Source of the DNA: Symbiobacteriaceae bacterium
GTDB lineage: Bacteria; Bacillota; JAAYKD01; WRDA01
Direction of reading: 5' to 3'
Assembly (NCBI GenBank): GCA_009779515.1
Contig: WREE01000001.1
Coordinates: 1 to 34,631, forward strand
DNA: 34,631 nucleotides
In this document: piece after piece, positions 23,577 through 31,547 of the stretch
How the letters are laid out: each line of letters begins with the position of its first letter
Position numbering within the stretch: the stretch's first letter is position 1
The notes under the pieces: model-generated
Databases searched by the model: none
What the model saw: only the letters and a program-made list of their open reading frames with translations
What the model was told of the DNA's origin: nothing
Translations under genes and position numbers: made by a program

Positions 23577-26500
23577 ATGCCCCAGGATCTCCGCCTCAAA
23601 AAGGTTCTTGTTATCGGTTCCGGTCCGATTGTCATTGGTCAGGCAGCAGAGTTCGACTACGCAGGCACCCAGGCGTGTCGCGTCTTGCAGGAGCAAGGAG
23701 TCGAGGTTGTTTTAGTCAACAGCAACCCTGCCACCATCATGACCGATCCCGAAGTGGCTCATCGCACCTACCTAGAGCCTCTCAGCCCAGAGTTGATTCG
23801 CCAGATTATCGCCAAGGAGCGTCCCCAAGGCCTTTTAGCCACTTTAGGGGGGCAAATTGGTTTGAATATGGCTTTACTACTGGGTAACGATGGCACTCTG
23901 GAGAGTTATGGCGTGGAGCTGCTGGGCACCCCTCTGGAAGCTATTCGTCGTTCCGAAGATAGGCAGCTTTTTAAAGAGTGCATGCAACAGGTAGGGCAGC
24001 CGGTGTTGGAAAGTTACACCGTGCAGACCCTGGAAGAAGCCTTCCCCTTAGCCGAACTGCTAGGTTACCCCTTAATCATCCGCCCCGCTTTTACCCTGGG
24101 AGGTACTGGCGGCGGTTTTTGTTATAGTGCCCAGGAACTTAAGGAGATGCTCCCCATCGGCTTAGCAGCCAGCCCTATCCAGCAATGCCTCTTAGAGCGC
24201 TCTCTGCAGGGCTGGAAAGAGATTGAGTACGAGGCGGTGCGAGATAAAAACGATACCTGCCTGACTATCTGTTCTATGGAAAATGTCGACCCCTTAGGGA
24301 TTCACACCGGAGATTCCATTGTCGTCGCCCCCACGCAAACTTTAGACCATCAGGATGCCACCATGCTGCGCCATGCCGCCATCGCCATCATCCAGGCTTT
24401 GGGTATTGAAGGGGGGTGCAATGTCCAGTTTGCGCTCAATCCCCAGAGTCGAGAGTATTATGTCATTGAAGTTAACCCCCGGGTTTCCCGCTCCTCGGCG
24501 CTGGCTTCCAAAGCCACGGGGTATCCCATTGCCCGTGTCGTCTCCCTTATTGCCCTGGGTTTCACTCTGGATGAAATAACCAACCCCATAACCGGACACA
24601 CCACGGCTTGCTTTGAACCGGCTATCGACTATATCGTCTGCAAGGTTCCCCGCTGGCCTTTCGATAAATTTCGTATCGCCAACCGTAAACTCTCTACCCA
24701 AATGAAATCTACCGGCGAAGTTATGGCTATTGGTCGCTCCTTTCCGGAAGCGCTGCAAAAAGCGGTACGCTCCTTGGAGCAAGGGTATGAGGCTCTCTAC
24801 AGCCAGGATATTGCCGCTTACAGCACCGAGGAGCTCCAGGAGGGGATATCCGAAGGGAACGACCTGCGCCTCTTCCTGATGATGGAAGCGTTGCGCCGCG
24901 GGGTTACCCTGGCCGAAATTGGGGAGGCTTCCCAAATCGACCCCTTCTTTATTCAGGAAATAAACCGGATATGCCTTATGGAACAAATTATACAGCAACA
25001 ACCTCTTACCCGTGACCTTCTGTGGGAGGCGAAGCGCCTGGGATTTGCCGATAGCGAAATAGCTAGGCTGACCGGGAGTAGTAAGGAGCAGGTACGCCAA
25101 ACCCGGGAAGGTTGGGGTTTAAAGCGTGTCTACAAAATGGTAGATACCTGCGCCGGGCTCTACCCTTCGGAAGCTCCCTACTACTACTCCACCTTCGAAG
25201 AGTATGACGAGTTAGTCCCTTTAGGCAACCAGACAGTGGTAGTTATCGGCTCTGGTCCTATCCGCATCGGTCAGGGGGTGGAGTTCGACTACTGCTCGGT
25301 GCATGCCGCTCAGGCTTTACAGGAAGCTGGCTACCAAGCGGTAATGATCAACAACAACCCCGAAACCGTTTCCACCGATTTTAACGTCTCCGACCGCCTA
25401 TTTTTTGAACCACTGCAAGAAGAAGAGGTCTTGGATATCCTTTGGCGGGAGCAACCGGTGGGGGTGCTAGTCCAGTTTGGCGGACAGACGGCCATCAACT
25501 TAGCATCAGCCATTCACGAAGCTGGTTTTACCATCCTCGGCTCCTCTTTGGATACCATCGACTTAGCGGAAGACCGCGCTCGTTTCGAAGCCATGCTGGA
25601 GGAGCTTGCTCTGGCACGCCCTCCCGCTCGGGGGGTACGTTCCCTGGCGGAGGCCTATCAGGCAGTGGAAGTTATCGGTTACCCGGTTTTGGTGCGCCCC
25701 TCCTATGTGCTGGGCGGGCGGGGGATGGAAATATGTCGTTCTCCCGAAGAATTGGAGGGTTTTTTAGAGGAAGCAGCGAAAATCACTCCTAACCACCCGG
25801 TACTGATCGACCGCTACATCCCTGGGAAAGAGTTAGAGGTAGATGCTATTGCCGACGGGGAGCATGTAGTAGTGGTAGGGATCATGGAGCATATCGAGCG
25901 CGCCGGTGTTCATTCCGGGGACTCCCTGGCAGTTTACCCCTGGTCTGACCTGGAACCCTGGCTGATTGAGGAGGTCGTGGAAGCTACTAAAAAGCTCAGC
26001 CTAGCCCTGCAAGTCAAAGGCTTAATCAATATCCAGTTTGTCGCCCATGAGGAGAAGCTTTATATCCTGGAAGTTAACCCCAGATCCTCCCGCACCGTCC
26101 CCTTTTTATCTAAGGTTTCCGGGCTGCCTATGGTACGGGTCGCCACCAAGGTTGCCTTAGGCCAGAGCTTGCGGCAGCAGGGGATTACCCGAGATCTCTG
26201 GCATAAAAATGGCTTCAGTGCCGTTAAAGCCCCGGTCTTTAGCTGGAGTAAGCTACGCGGGGTGGAGATTGGCTTAGGACCGGAAATGAAGTCCACCGGG
26301 GAAGTTATCGGCATGGGGATTAGCCGGGAGGAAGCGCTGGCACGTGCCTTTTGGGCTTCCGGTTGGAAGCCTGGGAAGAATAAAGCCCTTTTAGCCACCA
26401 TAGCCAACCGAGACCGCAAGGAAGCCATTCCCCTTATCAAGCTGCTCTGGCGAGAAGGATACGAAATCTATGCTACCCCCGGCACCGCCGTCGACCTGGA

Positions 26501-26786
26501 AGCAGTGGGGGTGGAAGTCACCCTAGTCCACAAAATGAACCTGGGCACCCCTTCGGTTTTAGATGTCATCAGCAGTGGCTTGGTGGATTTAGTCATCAAT
26601 ACGGTCTCCAAAGGGCGAGATCCCCAGAGGGACGGCTTTATTATACGCCGTTGTGCCGTGGAGCACGATGTTCGCTACTTTACCTCTCTGGATACGGTAA
26701 CTTGCTTCTGGCGTTGCCTCTCTTTTTTCCAAAGCACCGAGTTTATACCGCCTATCTCTTTGCAAGAACGCTTGAACTGGATTTAA
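23577..26786 (+). CDS. carB: Carbamoyl-phosphate synthase large subunit
   Basis: This 1069-residue protein has the full CarB layout. Two homologous ATP-grasp halves are visible, the first opening with VLVIGSGPIVIGQAAEFDYA and the second with VVVIGSGPIRIGQGVEFDYC near residue 555. A C-terminal MGS-like allosteric domain (~940-1069) contains YEIYATPGTAVDLEAVG and VINTVSKG. It makes carbamoyl phosphate from bicarbonate, two ATP and ammonia in the cytoplasm. The ATG at 23577 is preceded by AAAGGGGAAG. Because the paired CarA lacks glutaminase residues, this CarB probably depends on free ammonia. One small oddity is GGQIGLN in the first half where GGQT is usual; the second half has GGQTAIN. Confidence 0.96.
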   Translation: MPQDLRLKKVLVIGSGPIVIGQAAEFDYAGTQACRVLQEQGVEVVLVNSNPATIMTDPEVAHRTYLEPLSPELIRQIIAKERPQGLLATLGGQIGLNMALLLGNDGTLESYGVELLGTPLEAIRRSEDRQLFKECMQQVGQPVLESYTVQTLEEAFPLAELLGYPLIIRPAFTLGGTGGGFCYSAQELKEMLPIGLAASPIQQCLLERSLQGWKEIEYEAVRDKNDTCLTICSMENVDPLGIHTGDSIVVAPTQTLDHQDATMLRHAAIAIIQALGIEGGCNVQFALNPQSREYYVIEVNPRVSRSSALASKATGYPIARVVSLIALGFTLDEITNPITGHTTACFEPAIDYIVCKVPRWPFDKFRIANRKLSTQMKSTGEVMAIGRSFPEALQKAVRSLEQGYEALYSQDIAAYSTEELQEGISEGNDLRLFLMMEALRRGVTLAEIGEASQIDPFFIQEINRICLMEQIIQQQPLTRDLLWEAKRLGFADSEIARLTGSSKEQVRQTREGWGLKRVYKMVDTCAGLYPSEAPYYYSTFEEYDELVPLGNQTVVVIGSGPIRIGQGVEFDYCSVHAAQALQEAGYQAVMINNNPETVSTDFNVSDRLFFEPLQEEEVLDILWREQPVGVLVQFGGQTAINLASAIHEAGFTILGSSLDTIDLAEDRARFEAMLEELALARPPARGVRSLAEAYQAVEVIGYPVLVRPSYVLGGRGMEICRSPEELEGFLEEAAKITPNHPVLIDRYIPGKELEVDAIADGEHVVVVGIMEHIERAGVHSGDSLAVYPWSDLEPWLIEEVVEATKKLSLALQVKGLINIQFVAHEEKLYILEVNPRSSRTVPFLSKVSGLPMVRVATKVALGQSLRQQGITRDLWHKNGFSAVKAPVFSWSKLRGVEIGLGPEMKSTGEVIGMGISREEALARAFWASGWKPGKNKALLATIANRDRKEAIPLIKLLWREGYEIYATPGTAVDLEAVGVEVTLVHKMNLGTPSVLDVISSGLVDLVINTVSKGRDPQRDGFIIRRCAVEHDVRYFTSLDTVTCFWRCLSFFQSTEFIPPISLQERLNWI

Positions 26787-26886
26787 AATAAACAACCGTT
26801 GTCTATTAATGGAGCGAGTGGGCAAATAGGTCGCGTCATATAATTAGAATTTTGTTATCGCCGCGCTGGCGAAATGGGGGTAAAAT

Positions 26887-27747
26887 ATGCAGTATAAAGC
26901 TACCGTCTATGCCAACGACAGGCTCTTTCCGGAACCTATTCCCCACCCTTTGCAGCAGCTTGCACCTTGTTCGGATAGGGGTTCTCCTTATCCGGAGCTG
27001 TGGCGTCTCACCCTCCATGCTCCGGAGCTGGTCTCCCTCCTTAAGCCAGGTCAATTTTTACATCTTCTTACCCGTCCCCTCTTGAGCCACGACCCTCTGT
27101 TACGTCGCCCCATCAGCGTGGCTTCCTGGCATGAAGAACACGGCACCTGTAGCCTCTACTATCAGGTAGTAGGGCGAGGTACGGCTTATCTCAGTCAATT
27201 GCAGGCTATGGAAAGGCTGGATTTGCTGGGACCTTTGGGGCAGCCATACCCCATGCCACCTACCGGGCAACAAAGCGTGGCTCTGGTCGCCGGTGGGATT
27301 GGCATACCTCCCCTCTTCCCTTTAGCCAAAACTTTACTGCAGAAAGGGCATAAGGTCACCTTATTTTTAGGCGCTCGCACCCGGGGGCAGCTTCTCATGC
27401 TGGGAGAATTCCGTCAGGCAGGGGTTCCCTACTTCGTGACCACCGACGATGGCAGCGCCGGTCGCCTGGGGCGGGTGGTGGACGATTTTCACGATAAACT
27501 CCTACACTCCCATCACTTCGACTATATTTATACCTGCGGTCCTAAGGGGATGTTGCAGGCAGTGCAGACCATAACAGCGGCAGCGGGGCTTTCCGGGTGG
27601 CTGATTATGGAGAGCCATATGGCTTGTGGTCTGGGGGCTTGCCTCGGTTGCACCATTCGGGTGCAAGAGGGCGAAGGTTGGCGCTACGCTCTCCTTTGTC
27701 AAGAAGGAGTTGCCTTTGCGGTAGGGGAGGTTTGTTTCGATGTCTAA
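26887..27747 (+). CDS. pyrK: Dihydroorotate dehydrogenase B, electron transfer subunit
   Basis: The 286-residue protein is the FAD- and [2Fe-2S]-containing partner of PyrD that links dihydroorotate oxidation to NAD. The FAD-binding segment RRPISVASW, the nucleotide-binding part LVAGGIGIPPLFPLAKTL, YTCGPKGML and the C-terminal cluster motif ESHMACGLGACLGCTIRV with a fourth cysteine in LLCQEG are present. An N-terminal extension of ~30 residues precedes the usual family start. A spacer of 100 bp separates it from carB and contains TATAAT at 26839-26844 but no convincing -35 box. The ATG is preceded by GGGGG. Its end overlaps pyrD by 8 bp. Confidence 0.94.
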   Translation: MQYKATVYANDRLFPEPIPHPLQQLAPCSDRGSPYPELWRLTLHAPELVSLLKPGQFLHLLTRPLLSHDPLLRRPISVASWHEEHGTCSLYYQVVGRGTAYLSQLQAMERLDLLGPLGQPYPMPPTGQQSVALVAGGIGIPPLFPLAKTLLQKGHKVTLFLGARTRGQLLMLGEFRQAGVPYFVTTDDGSAGRLGRVVDDFHDKLLHSHHFDYIYTCGPKGMLQAVQTITAAAGLSGWLIMESHMACGLGACLGCTIRVQEGEGWRYALLCQEGVAFAVGEVCFDV

Positions 27748-28690
27748 TAGCCCTGCTCAAGCTGGTGTCACCCCGGATCTGGCAGTTACCCTGGGCACTA
27801 GGCGCCCTTTGCGTCTGAAAAACCCTGTTACCACCGCTTCTGGCACCTTCGGTTACGGCGTGGAGTTTGCTCCCTACATGGATATCACCGCCCTGGGGGC
27901 CTTAACCACCAAAGCGCTAACTTTGGAAGCCCGAGAGGGGAACCCAGGTCGCCGCTTGGTGGAGACTCCCGCCGGGATGCTTAACTCTATTGGGCTTATG
28001 AATGCCGGCTTAGAGCATTTCCTCCGGGAAACTCTGCCTCAGCTCCGGCAGTTTGGCGATTTGCCTATTATTGTTAACATTAGCGGGCATACGGTTTCCG
28101 AATATGCCACCTTAGCCGAACGTCTCAACCAGGAACCGGGTATAGCTGCCTTGGAGGTAAATATCTCCTGCCCTAATGTGGAAAATGGGTTGTTGTTCGC
28201 TTCTTTGCCCGAAAGCGCCGCCCTGGTTACCCGAGCGGTGCGCGAAGTCTGCGATTTGCCTCTTTTTATTAAACTTACCCCTAATGTTTCCGATATTGCT
28301 CCTATCGCTAAGGCGGTGGAGGAAGCTGGTGCGGACGGAATATCACTTATCAACTCCGTGCTGGGGATGGCTATAGATATTCAGACGCGTCAGGCTATTC
28401 TCCAAGCTACCTTCGGCGGTCTTTCAGGTCCGGCGATTCGCCCCATCGCTTTAAGAATGGTTTATCAAGTTTACCAGGCGTGCTCTTTGCCTATTATCGG
28501 TATGGGCGGTATTACCACCTGGGAAGATGCTCTGGAATTTATTTTTGCCGGCGCCAGCGCAGTGGCTATTGGCACGGCCAATTTGGTTAACCCCCGGGCA
28601 ACGGTGGAAGTTATCCAGGGGCTTGGGGAGTATTGTCAATACCATAAAGTTGCCTGCTTGGCGGAGCTGATTGGAGCGGCGCACCGCTAG
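27740..28690 (+). CDS. pyrD: Dihydroorotate dehydrogenase B, catalytic subunit (class 1B)
   Basis: This 316-residue FMN enzyme oxidises dihydroorotate to orotate. Motifs seen are KNPVTTASGTFGYG, the substrate-proximal MLNSIGLMN, EVNISCPNVENG with the catalytic Cys of class 1, KLTPNVSDI, LINSVLGMAID and the phosphate-binding GMGGITTWEDALEFI followed by GASAVAIGTA. Together with pyrK directly upstream this is the NAD-linked class 1B type. The ATG overlaps the end of pyrK and AGGGGAGG lies just before it. pyrF and pyrE, often next in this operon, are not here, so the last steps to UMP are encoded elsewhere. Confidence 0.96.
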   Translation: MSNSPAQAGVTPDLAVTLGTRRPLRLKNPVTTASGTFGYGVEFAPYMDITALGALTTKALTLEAREGNPGRRLVETPAGMLNSIGLMNAGLEHFLRETLPQLRQFGDLPIIVNISGHTVSEYATLAERLNQEPGIAALEVNISCPNVENGLLFASLPESAALVTRAVREVCDLPLFIKLTPNVSDIAPIAKAVEEAGADGISLINSVLGMAIDIQTRQAILQATFGGLSGPAIRPIALRMVYQVYQACSLPIIGMGGITTWEDALEFIFAGASAVAIGTANLVNPRATVEVIQGLGEYCQYHKVACLAELIGAAHR

Positions 28691-28793
28691 GTCTTTCTAA
28701 AAAAATATTTTCCATAGCGAACTTTTTACTTGTGTAAAACGTCTAAAATAACAATAGTAAATATATGTAGCTGTTCTAAGGATGTGATCCCTT

Positions 28794-30233
28794 TTGTCTA
28801 TTTTTCGCAAATTTTCAGCTAATAATAAGCGTCCCCCATCACCCCCACGCAACCGCTCGGCGCCCTCCAGGGGTAGTTTTTTGGGTTTTAACTGGCGTAC
28901 GGCTATCTTAATTGCTACCATGGCGGTACTAGTAACTTCGGTGGCAACCGCCGTCTTTTTTATCGGCAGCATCTACGAAACTGCCAACAAACCGTGGGTG
29001 CCTACTACCCCTTACGATCCCGAGCTGCCAACTGTTGCCATGGTGGTTCCCGAAGAGCTGGCAGAATTAACTAACCGCACTAATGTTTTGGTTATGGGAG
29101 TAGATGAAAGGGAGTGGGATGCAGGGCGTTCCGACACCATGTTCGTGGTTTCTGTCCCTTCCGACGGTGGGGCTATTTCCCTTATCTCTATCCCCAGGGA
29201 TACCATGATTTGGCTGCCGGAAGTCTCCACCTACGATAAAATCAGCCACCTTTATAACTATCGGGGACCGGAATTTTCCACCAATGCGGTTTCCCGCCTG
29301 TTGGACATTCCTTTAGCTGGTTATATCGTCATTAATCTCGAAGGTTTTGTCGGCCTAGTGGATACTATCGATGGGGTGACTCTCGATGTGGGTCCCGATC
29401 CCCTTTACTACAACGACCCTTATCAAGACCTTTATATCAACATACCGGCAGGGGTGAACCACTTAAACAGCGAACAAGCTATGCACTTTGTCCGTTACCG
29501 CAACGATACCGATGCCGATATCGGCCGTATTCAACGGCAACATATTTTCTTAGAGGCAGTAATAAAGAAAATTGTCGCTGCCGAGTATAGCGTCACCCGG
29601 ATACCGGTGCTCCTGGCTCAGGCAGTTTCCATGGTAACCACCAATATCCCTATCGGCACCCTAACCTCCCTGGCCTATTCGGGTATGAAGTGCCTTCACG
29701 AAGAGATCCACGCTGTCACTCTGGTGGGGGATGGGCTTAAATACAAAGGCTTAGCTTATTATATTCTGCGCTTTGAAGAAAGCCTAGAAGCGGTAGCCGA
29801 GGCTCTCTTCCCGCCGGAAGAGCGTTACGCCTATGTTCAAGAGCATCTTCACGAGTCCTGGGTGCGGGAATACGAATGGTTGCGCTCCGATATCTGGCGC
29901 CGCACGGTGGAAAACTACGAACGGACAGGTATTTGGGATTATGTGGAGGAAACTCTTCCTGCCACTTCGGTTTCCTCCGGCGGTGGCTACGAAGAGGAAG
30001 AGGATGATCCGGAGGCATACGAGGTGCCTGAGGAAGAGGAAGAGCCGGAGGAGTACGAGGCGCCGGAAGATGAAATAGAAGATCCTGAGAGCACGGTACC
30101 TTTAGGGGATGAACCGGAGGAGGAGGAAGCGGAAACCCCTGAGGAGGAGCCAGAGGAAGTTATTATAGTTATCTCTGACGAGGACGAAGCGGCGGATGAG
30201 GAAGACGAAGAAGAACCGGAAAGCGGAGGTTAA
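28794..30233 (+). CDS. LytR-CpsA-Psr (LCP) family cell-wall protein with acidic C-terminal tail
   Basis: This 479-residue protein has a short positively charged N-terminus, one membrane helix at about residues 37-60, and an extracellular LCP domain. LCP motifs visible are VLVMGVDEREWDAGRSDTM, SLISIPRDTMIWLP, YDKISHLYNYRG and AMHFVRYRNDTDADIGRIQRQ, including the arginines that bind the lipid phosphate. LCP enzymes transfer wall teichoic acids or other polymers from lipid carriers to peptidoglycan. The last ~85 residues are an extremely Glu/Pro-rich tail of low complexity with no known domain. The TTG start at 28794 follows AAGGATG at a slightly long spacing. The stalk-domain gene follows after 2 bp. 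Confidence 0.9.
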   Translation: MSIFRKFSANNKRPPSPPRNRSAPSRGSFLGFNWRTAILIATMAVLVTSVATAVFFIGSIYETANKPWVPTTPYDPELPTVAMVVPEELAELTNRTNVLVMGVDEREWDAGRSDTMFVVSVPSDGGAISLISIPRDTMIWLPEVSTYDKISHLYNYRGPEFSTNAVSRLLDIPLAGYIVINLEGFVGLVDTIDGVTLDVGPDPLYYNDPYQDLYINIPAGVNHLNSEQAMHFVRYRNDTDADIGRIQRQHIFLEAVIKKIVAAEYSVTRIPVLLAQAVSMVTTNIPIGTLTSLAYSGMKCLHEEIHAVTLVGDGLKYKGLAYYILRFEESLEAVAEALFPPEERYAYVQEHLHESWVREYEWLRSDIWRRTVENYERTGIWDYVEETLPATSVSSGGGYEEEEDDPEAYEVPEEEEEPEEYEAPEDEIEDPESTVPLGDEPEEEEAETPEEEPEEVIIVISDEDEAADEEDEEEPESGG

Positions 30234-30235
30234 CT

Positions 30236-31285
30236 ATGCATCGCCCCAACCGATGGTATATCTTATCCCTTTGGCTGCTCATTTTTATTCTTTGGGGGAG
30301 CAGTATCACTGCCCAGGCTACAGCTACCTCCCCTGAGGTAGTAGGACGCCGTGTGGAAGCGGAGCTGGCGAATATCAGCATGTATATCAACGGGGGAGAG
30401 GTAGCGGTGGCTCGTTCCCGCTACCCTCTGCTGCTTTATAACGATATTACCTACCTACCCCTTACCTGGTACCTGGGGCAAGCTCTGGGGCTGGAGGTTA
30501 GCTACGATTATGCCAACAACATCCTAAAGGTGCGTCCGGATAACCTTATCCCCCTTTTGTCCCTGCGTCAGGAGCTGCTGGCACCGGAACAACCGAGTTT
30601 ACAACTGGGCAGTAAGGTGCAAGCCACCACCGTAGCTTACACGGTATATATAGGCGAGGAAGAGGTTACCAGCAGCGCCACATGGCCGCTCCTCAGCTAC
30701 CAGTATATTACCTACCTCCCCTTAACCTGGCACTACGCGTACGAACTGCTTAACATTAACTACCAATTTAGCTCTTTTCCCCAAAGCAAACTAACCCTCT
30801 CCCGTTCTCCCGGCAGTGCTGGGGTGCAGCAAGCTCAACTGGAGCGTATATTAAACTCTGCTCGCACCAAACTGCTCTCCGAGCCCTTTACCAGTACGGT
30901 GCAAACCTTTCGAAGCGGTCGTCTGATTGCCGAAGAAGTCAAACTCTTCGACCCCACCCTGCAAACCAACAACCCAGCCTACCCCTCACTGCTGCCGCAA
31001 ATCCCTGCTCTGGATTTACGTACCCCACCTGGGGGATGGCAGGTTTCCTTTGCCAACGGCGATTGGTTCTTAACATTAGACCATCTTACCGTGGAGCTAG
31101 ATAACAGTAGCGCTGGGAGCGCTTGGTTATACACCTTCACCTTCAATATGGATGACTGGTCGCTCTTTTCGTTGGAAGCCCGGGAGGTTTCCCTGCGTCA
31201 AGGGGAGCTTGCCCCCAACGCCAACGACACCACCATCATGACCTGGATTGCATATACGCCAAACACCCCCCTTAGCTTACCATAA
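30236..31285 (+). CDS. Secreted stalk-domain (copper amine oxidase N-terminal-like) protein
   Basis: This 349-residue protein starts with a signal peptide (hydrophobic core LSLWLLIFILWGSSITA, then AQATA). It contains two copies of a repeated module: YPLLLYNDITYLPLTWYLG near residue 62 and WPLLSYQYITYLPLTWHYA near residue 145, each followed by a short LEVSYD or ININYQF strand. This is the pattern of stalk domains formerly called copper amine oxidase N-terminal domains, common in Bacillota surface proteins. The rest (residues ~190-349) has no domain I recognise. The gene overlaps nothing but begins 2 bp after the LCP gene, so the two are probably cotranscribed and may both act at the cell wall. 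Its last codons are part of a terminator hairpin. Confidence 0.8.
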   Translation: MHRPNRWYILSLWLLIFILWGSSITAQATATSPEVVGRRVEAELANISMYINGGEVAVARSRYPLLLYNDITYLPLTWYLGQALGLEVSYDYANNILKVRPDNLIPLLSLRQELLAPEQPSLQLGSKVQATTVAYTVYIGEEEVTSSATWPLLSYQYITYLPLTWHYAYELLNINYQFSSFPQSKLTLSRSPGSAGVQQAQLERILNSARTKLLSEPFTSTVQTFRSGRLIAEEVKLFDPTLQTNNPAYPSLLPQIPALDLRTPPGGWQVSFANGDWFLTLDHLTVELDNSSAGSAWLYTFTFNMDDWSLFSLEAREVSLRQGELAPNANDTTIMTWIAYTPNTPLSLP

Positions 31286-31298
31286 GCTTAAGGGGGGT
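31262..31298 (+). terminator. Terminator-type hairpin overlapping the end of the stalk-domain gene (37-bp direct repeat, unit 1)
   Basis: The hairpin pairs CCCCCCTTAGCTTA with TAAGCTTAAGGGGGG (one bulged A, loop CCA). The 37-bp unit is repeated without a mismatch at 31482-31518. The last seven codons and the stop of the stalk-domain gene form its 5' arm. The tail ATTTAGGTTG is a poor T-run, so termination here may be inefficient. Confidence 0.75.
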
Positions 31299-31313
31299 AT
31301 TTAGGTTGTAGAT

Positions 31314-31482
31314 AAACCGGTTTCGTGTTCTTTGTTCCTGCCTAAATTAGCTTAAAGGGATAAAGTAACCGCTTTTTGGCGACATGCGCGTCAAAAAGCA
31401 AACTTAGTTGCAAGAACATAACTTAATTCGCCGAAGAGCGCACTCTTAAGGCGAGAGGCTGAAGACTTTGACTTCAGCCTCA
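31314..31482 (+). repeat. Dispersed repeat family B, copy 3
   Basis: This ~169-bp copy shares GCGACATGCGCGTCAAAAAG with copy 1 and AACATAACTTAATTCGCCGA with copy 2. One base change breaks the terminal hairpin (GAAGAC-TTT-GACTTC). It is bracketed by a perfect 37-bp direct repeat of a terminator hairpin. Confidence 0.9.
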
Positions 31483-31518
31483 ACACCCCCCTTAGCTTAC
31501 CATAAGCTTAAGGGGGGT
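31482..31518 (+). terminator. Terminator hairpin (37-bp direct repeat, unit 2)
   Basis: This unit is identical to 31262-31298 and is followed by GCTTGTTTT, a better terminator tail than that of unit 1. It probably ends transcription from the LCP and stalk-domain genes and could also act on the convergent M14 transcript. Confidence 0.75.
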
Positions 31519-31547
31519 GCTTGTTTTAGCTATTTTGCTACTTTTAC

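Larger units (their letters stand above)
31286..31547. other. Convergent spacer with repeat B copy 3 between two terminator hairpins
   Basis: This 262-bp spacer between the stalk-domain gene (plus) and the M14 gene (minus) has no gene. It is made of the rest of hairpin unit 1, repeat B copy 3, hairpin unit 2, and ~30 AT-rich bases. Confidence 0.7.

Noticed and set aside
26787..26886. Internal promoter before pyrK
   Set aside because: TATAAT is present at 26839-26844, but no acceptable -35 box lies 16-18 bp upstream, so it is not listed as a promoter.
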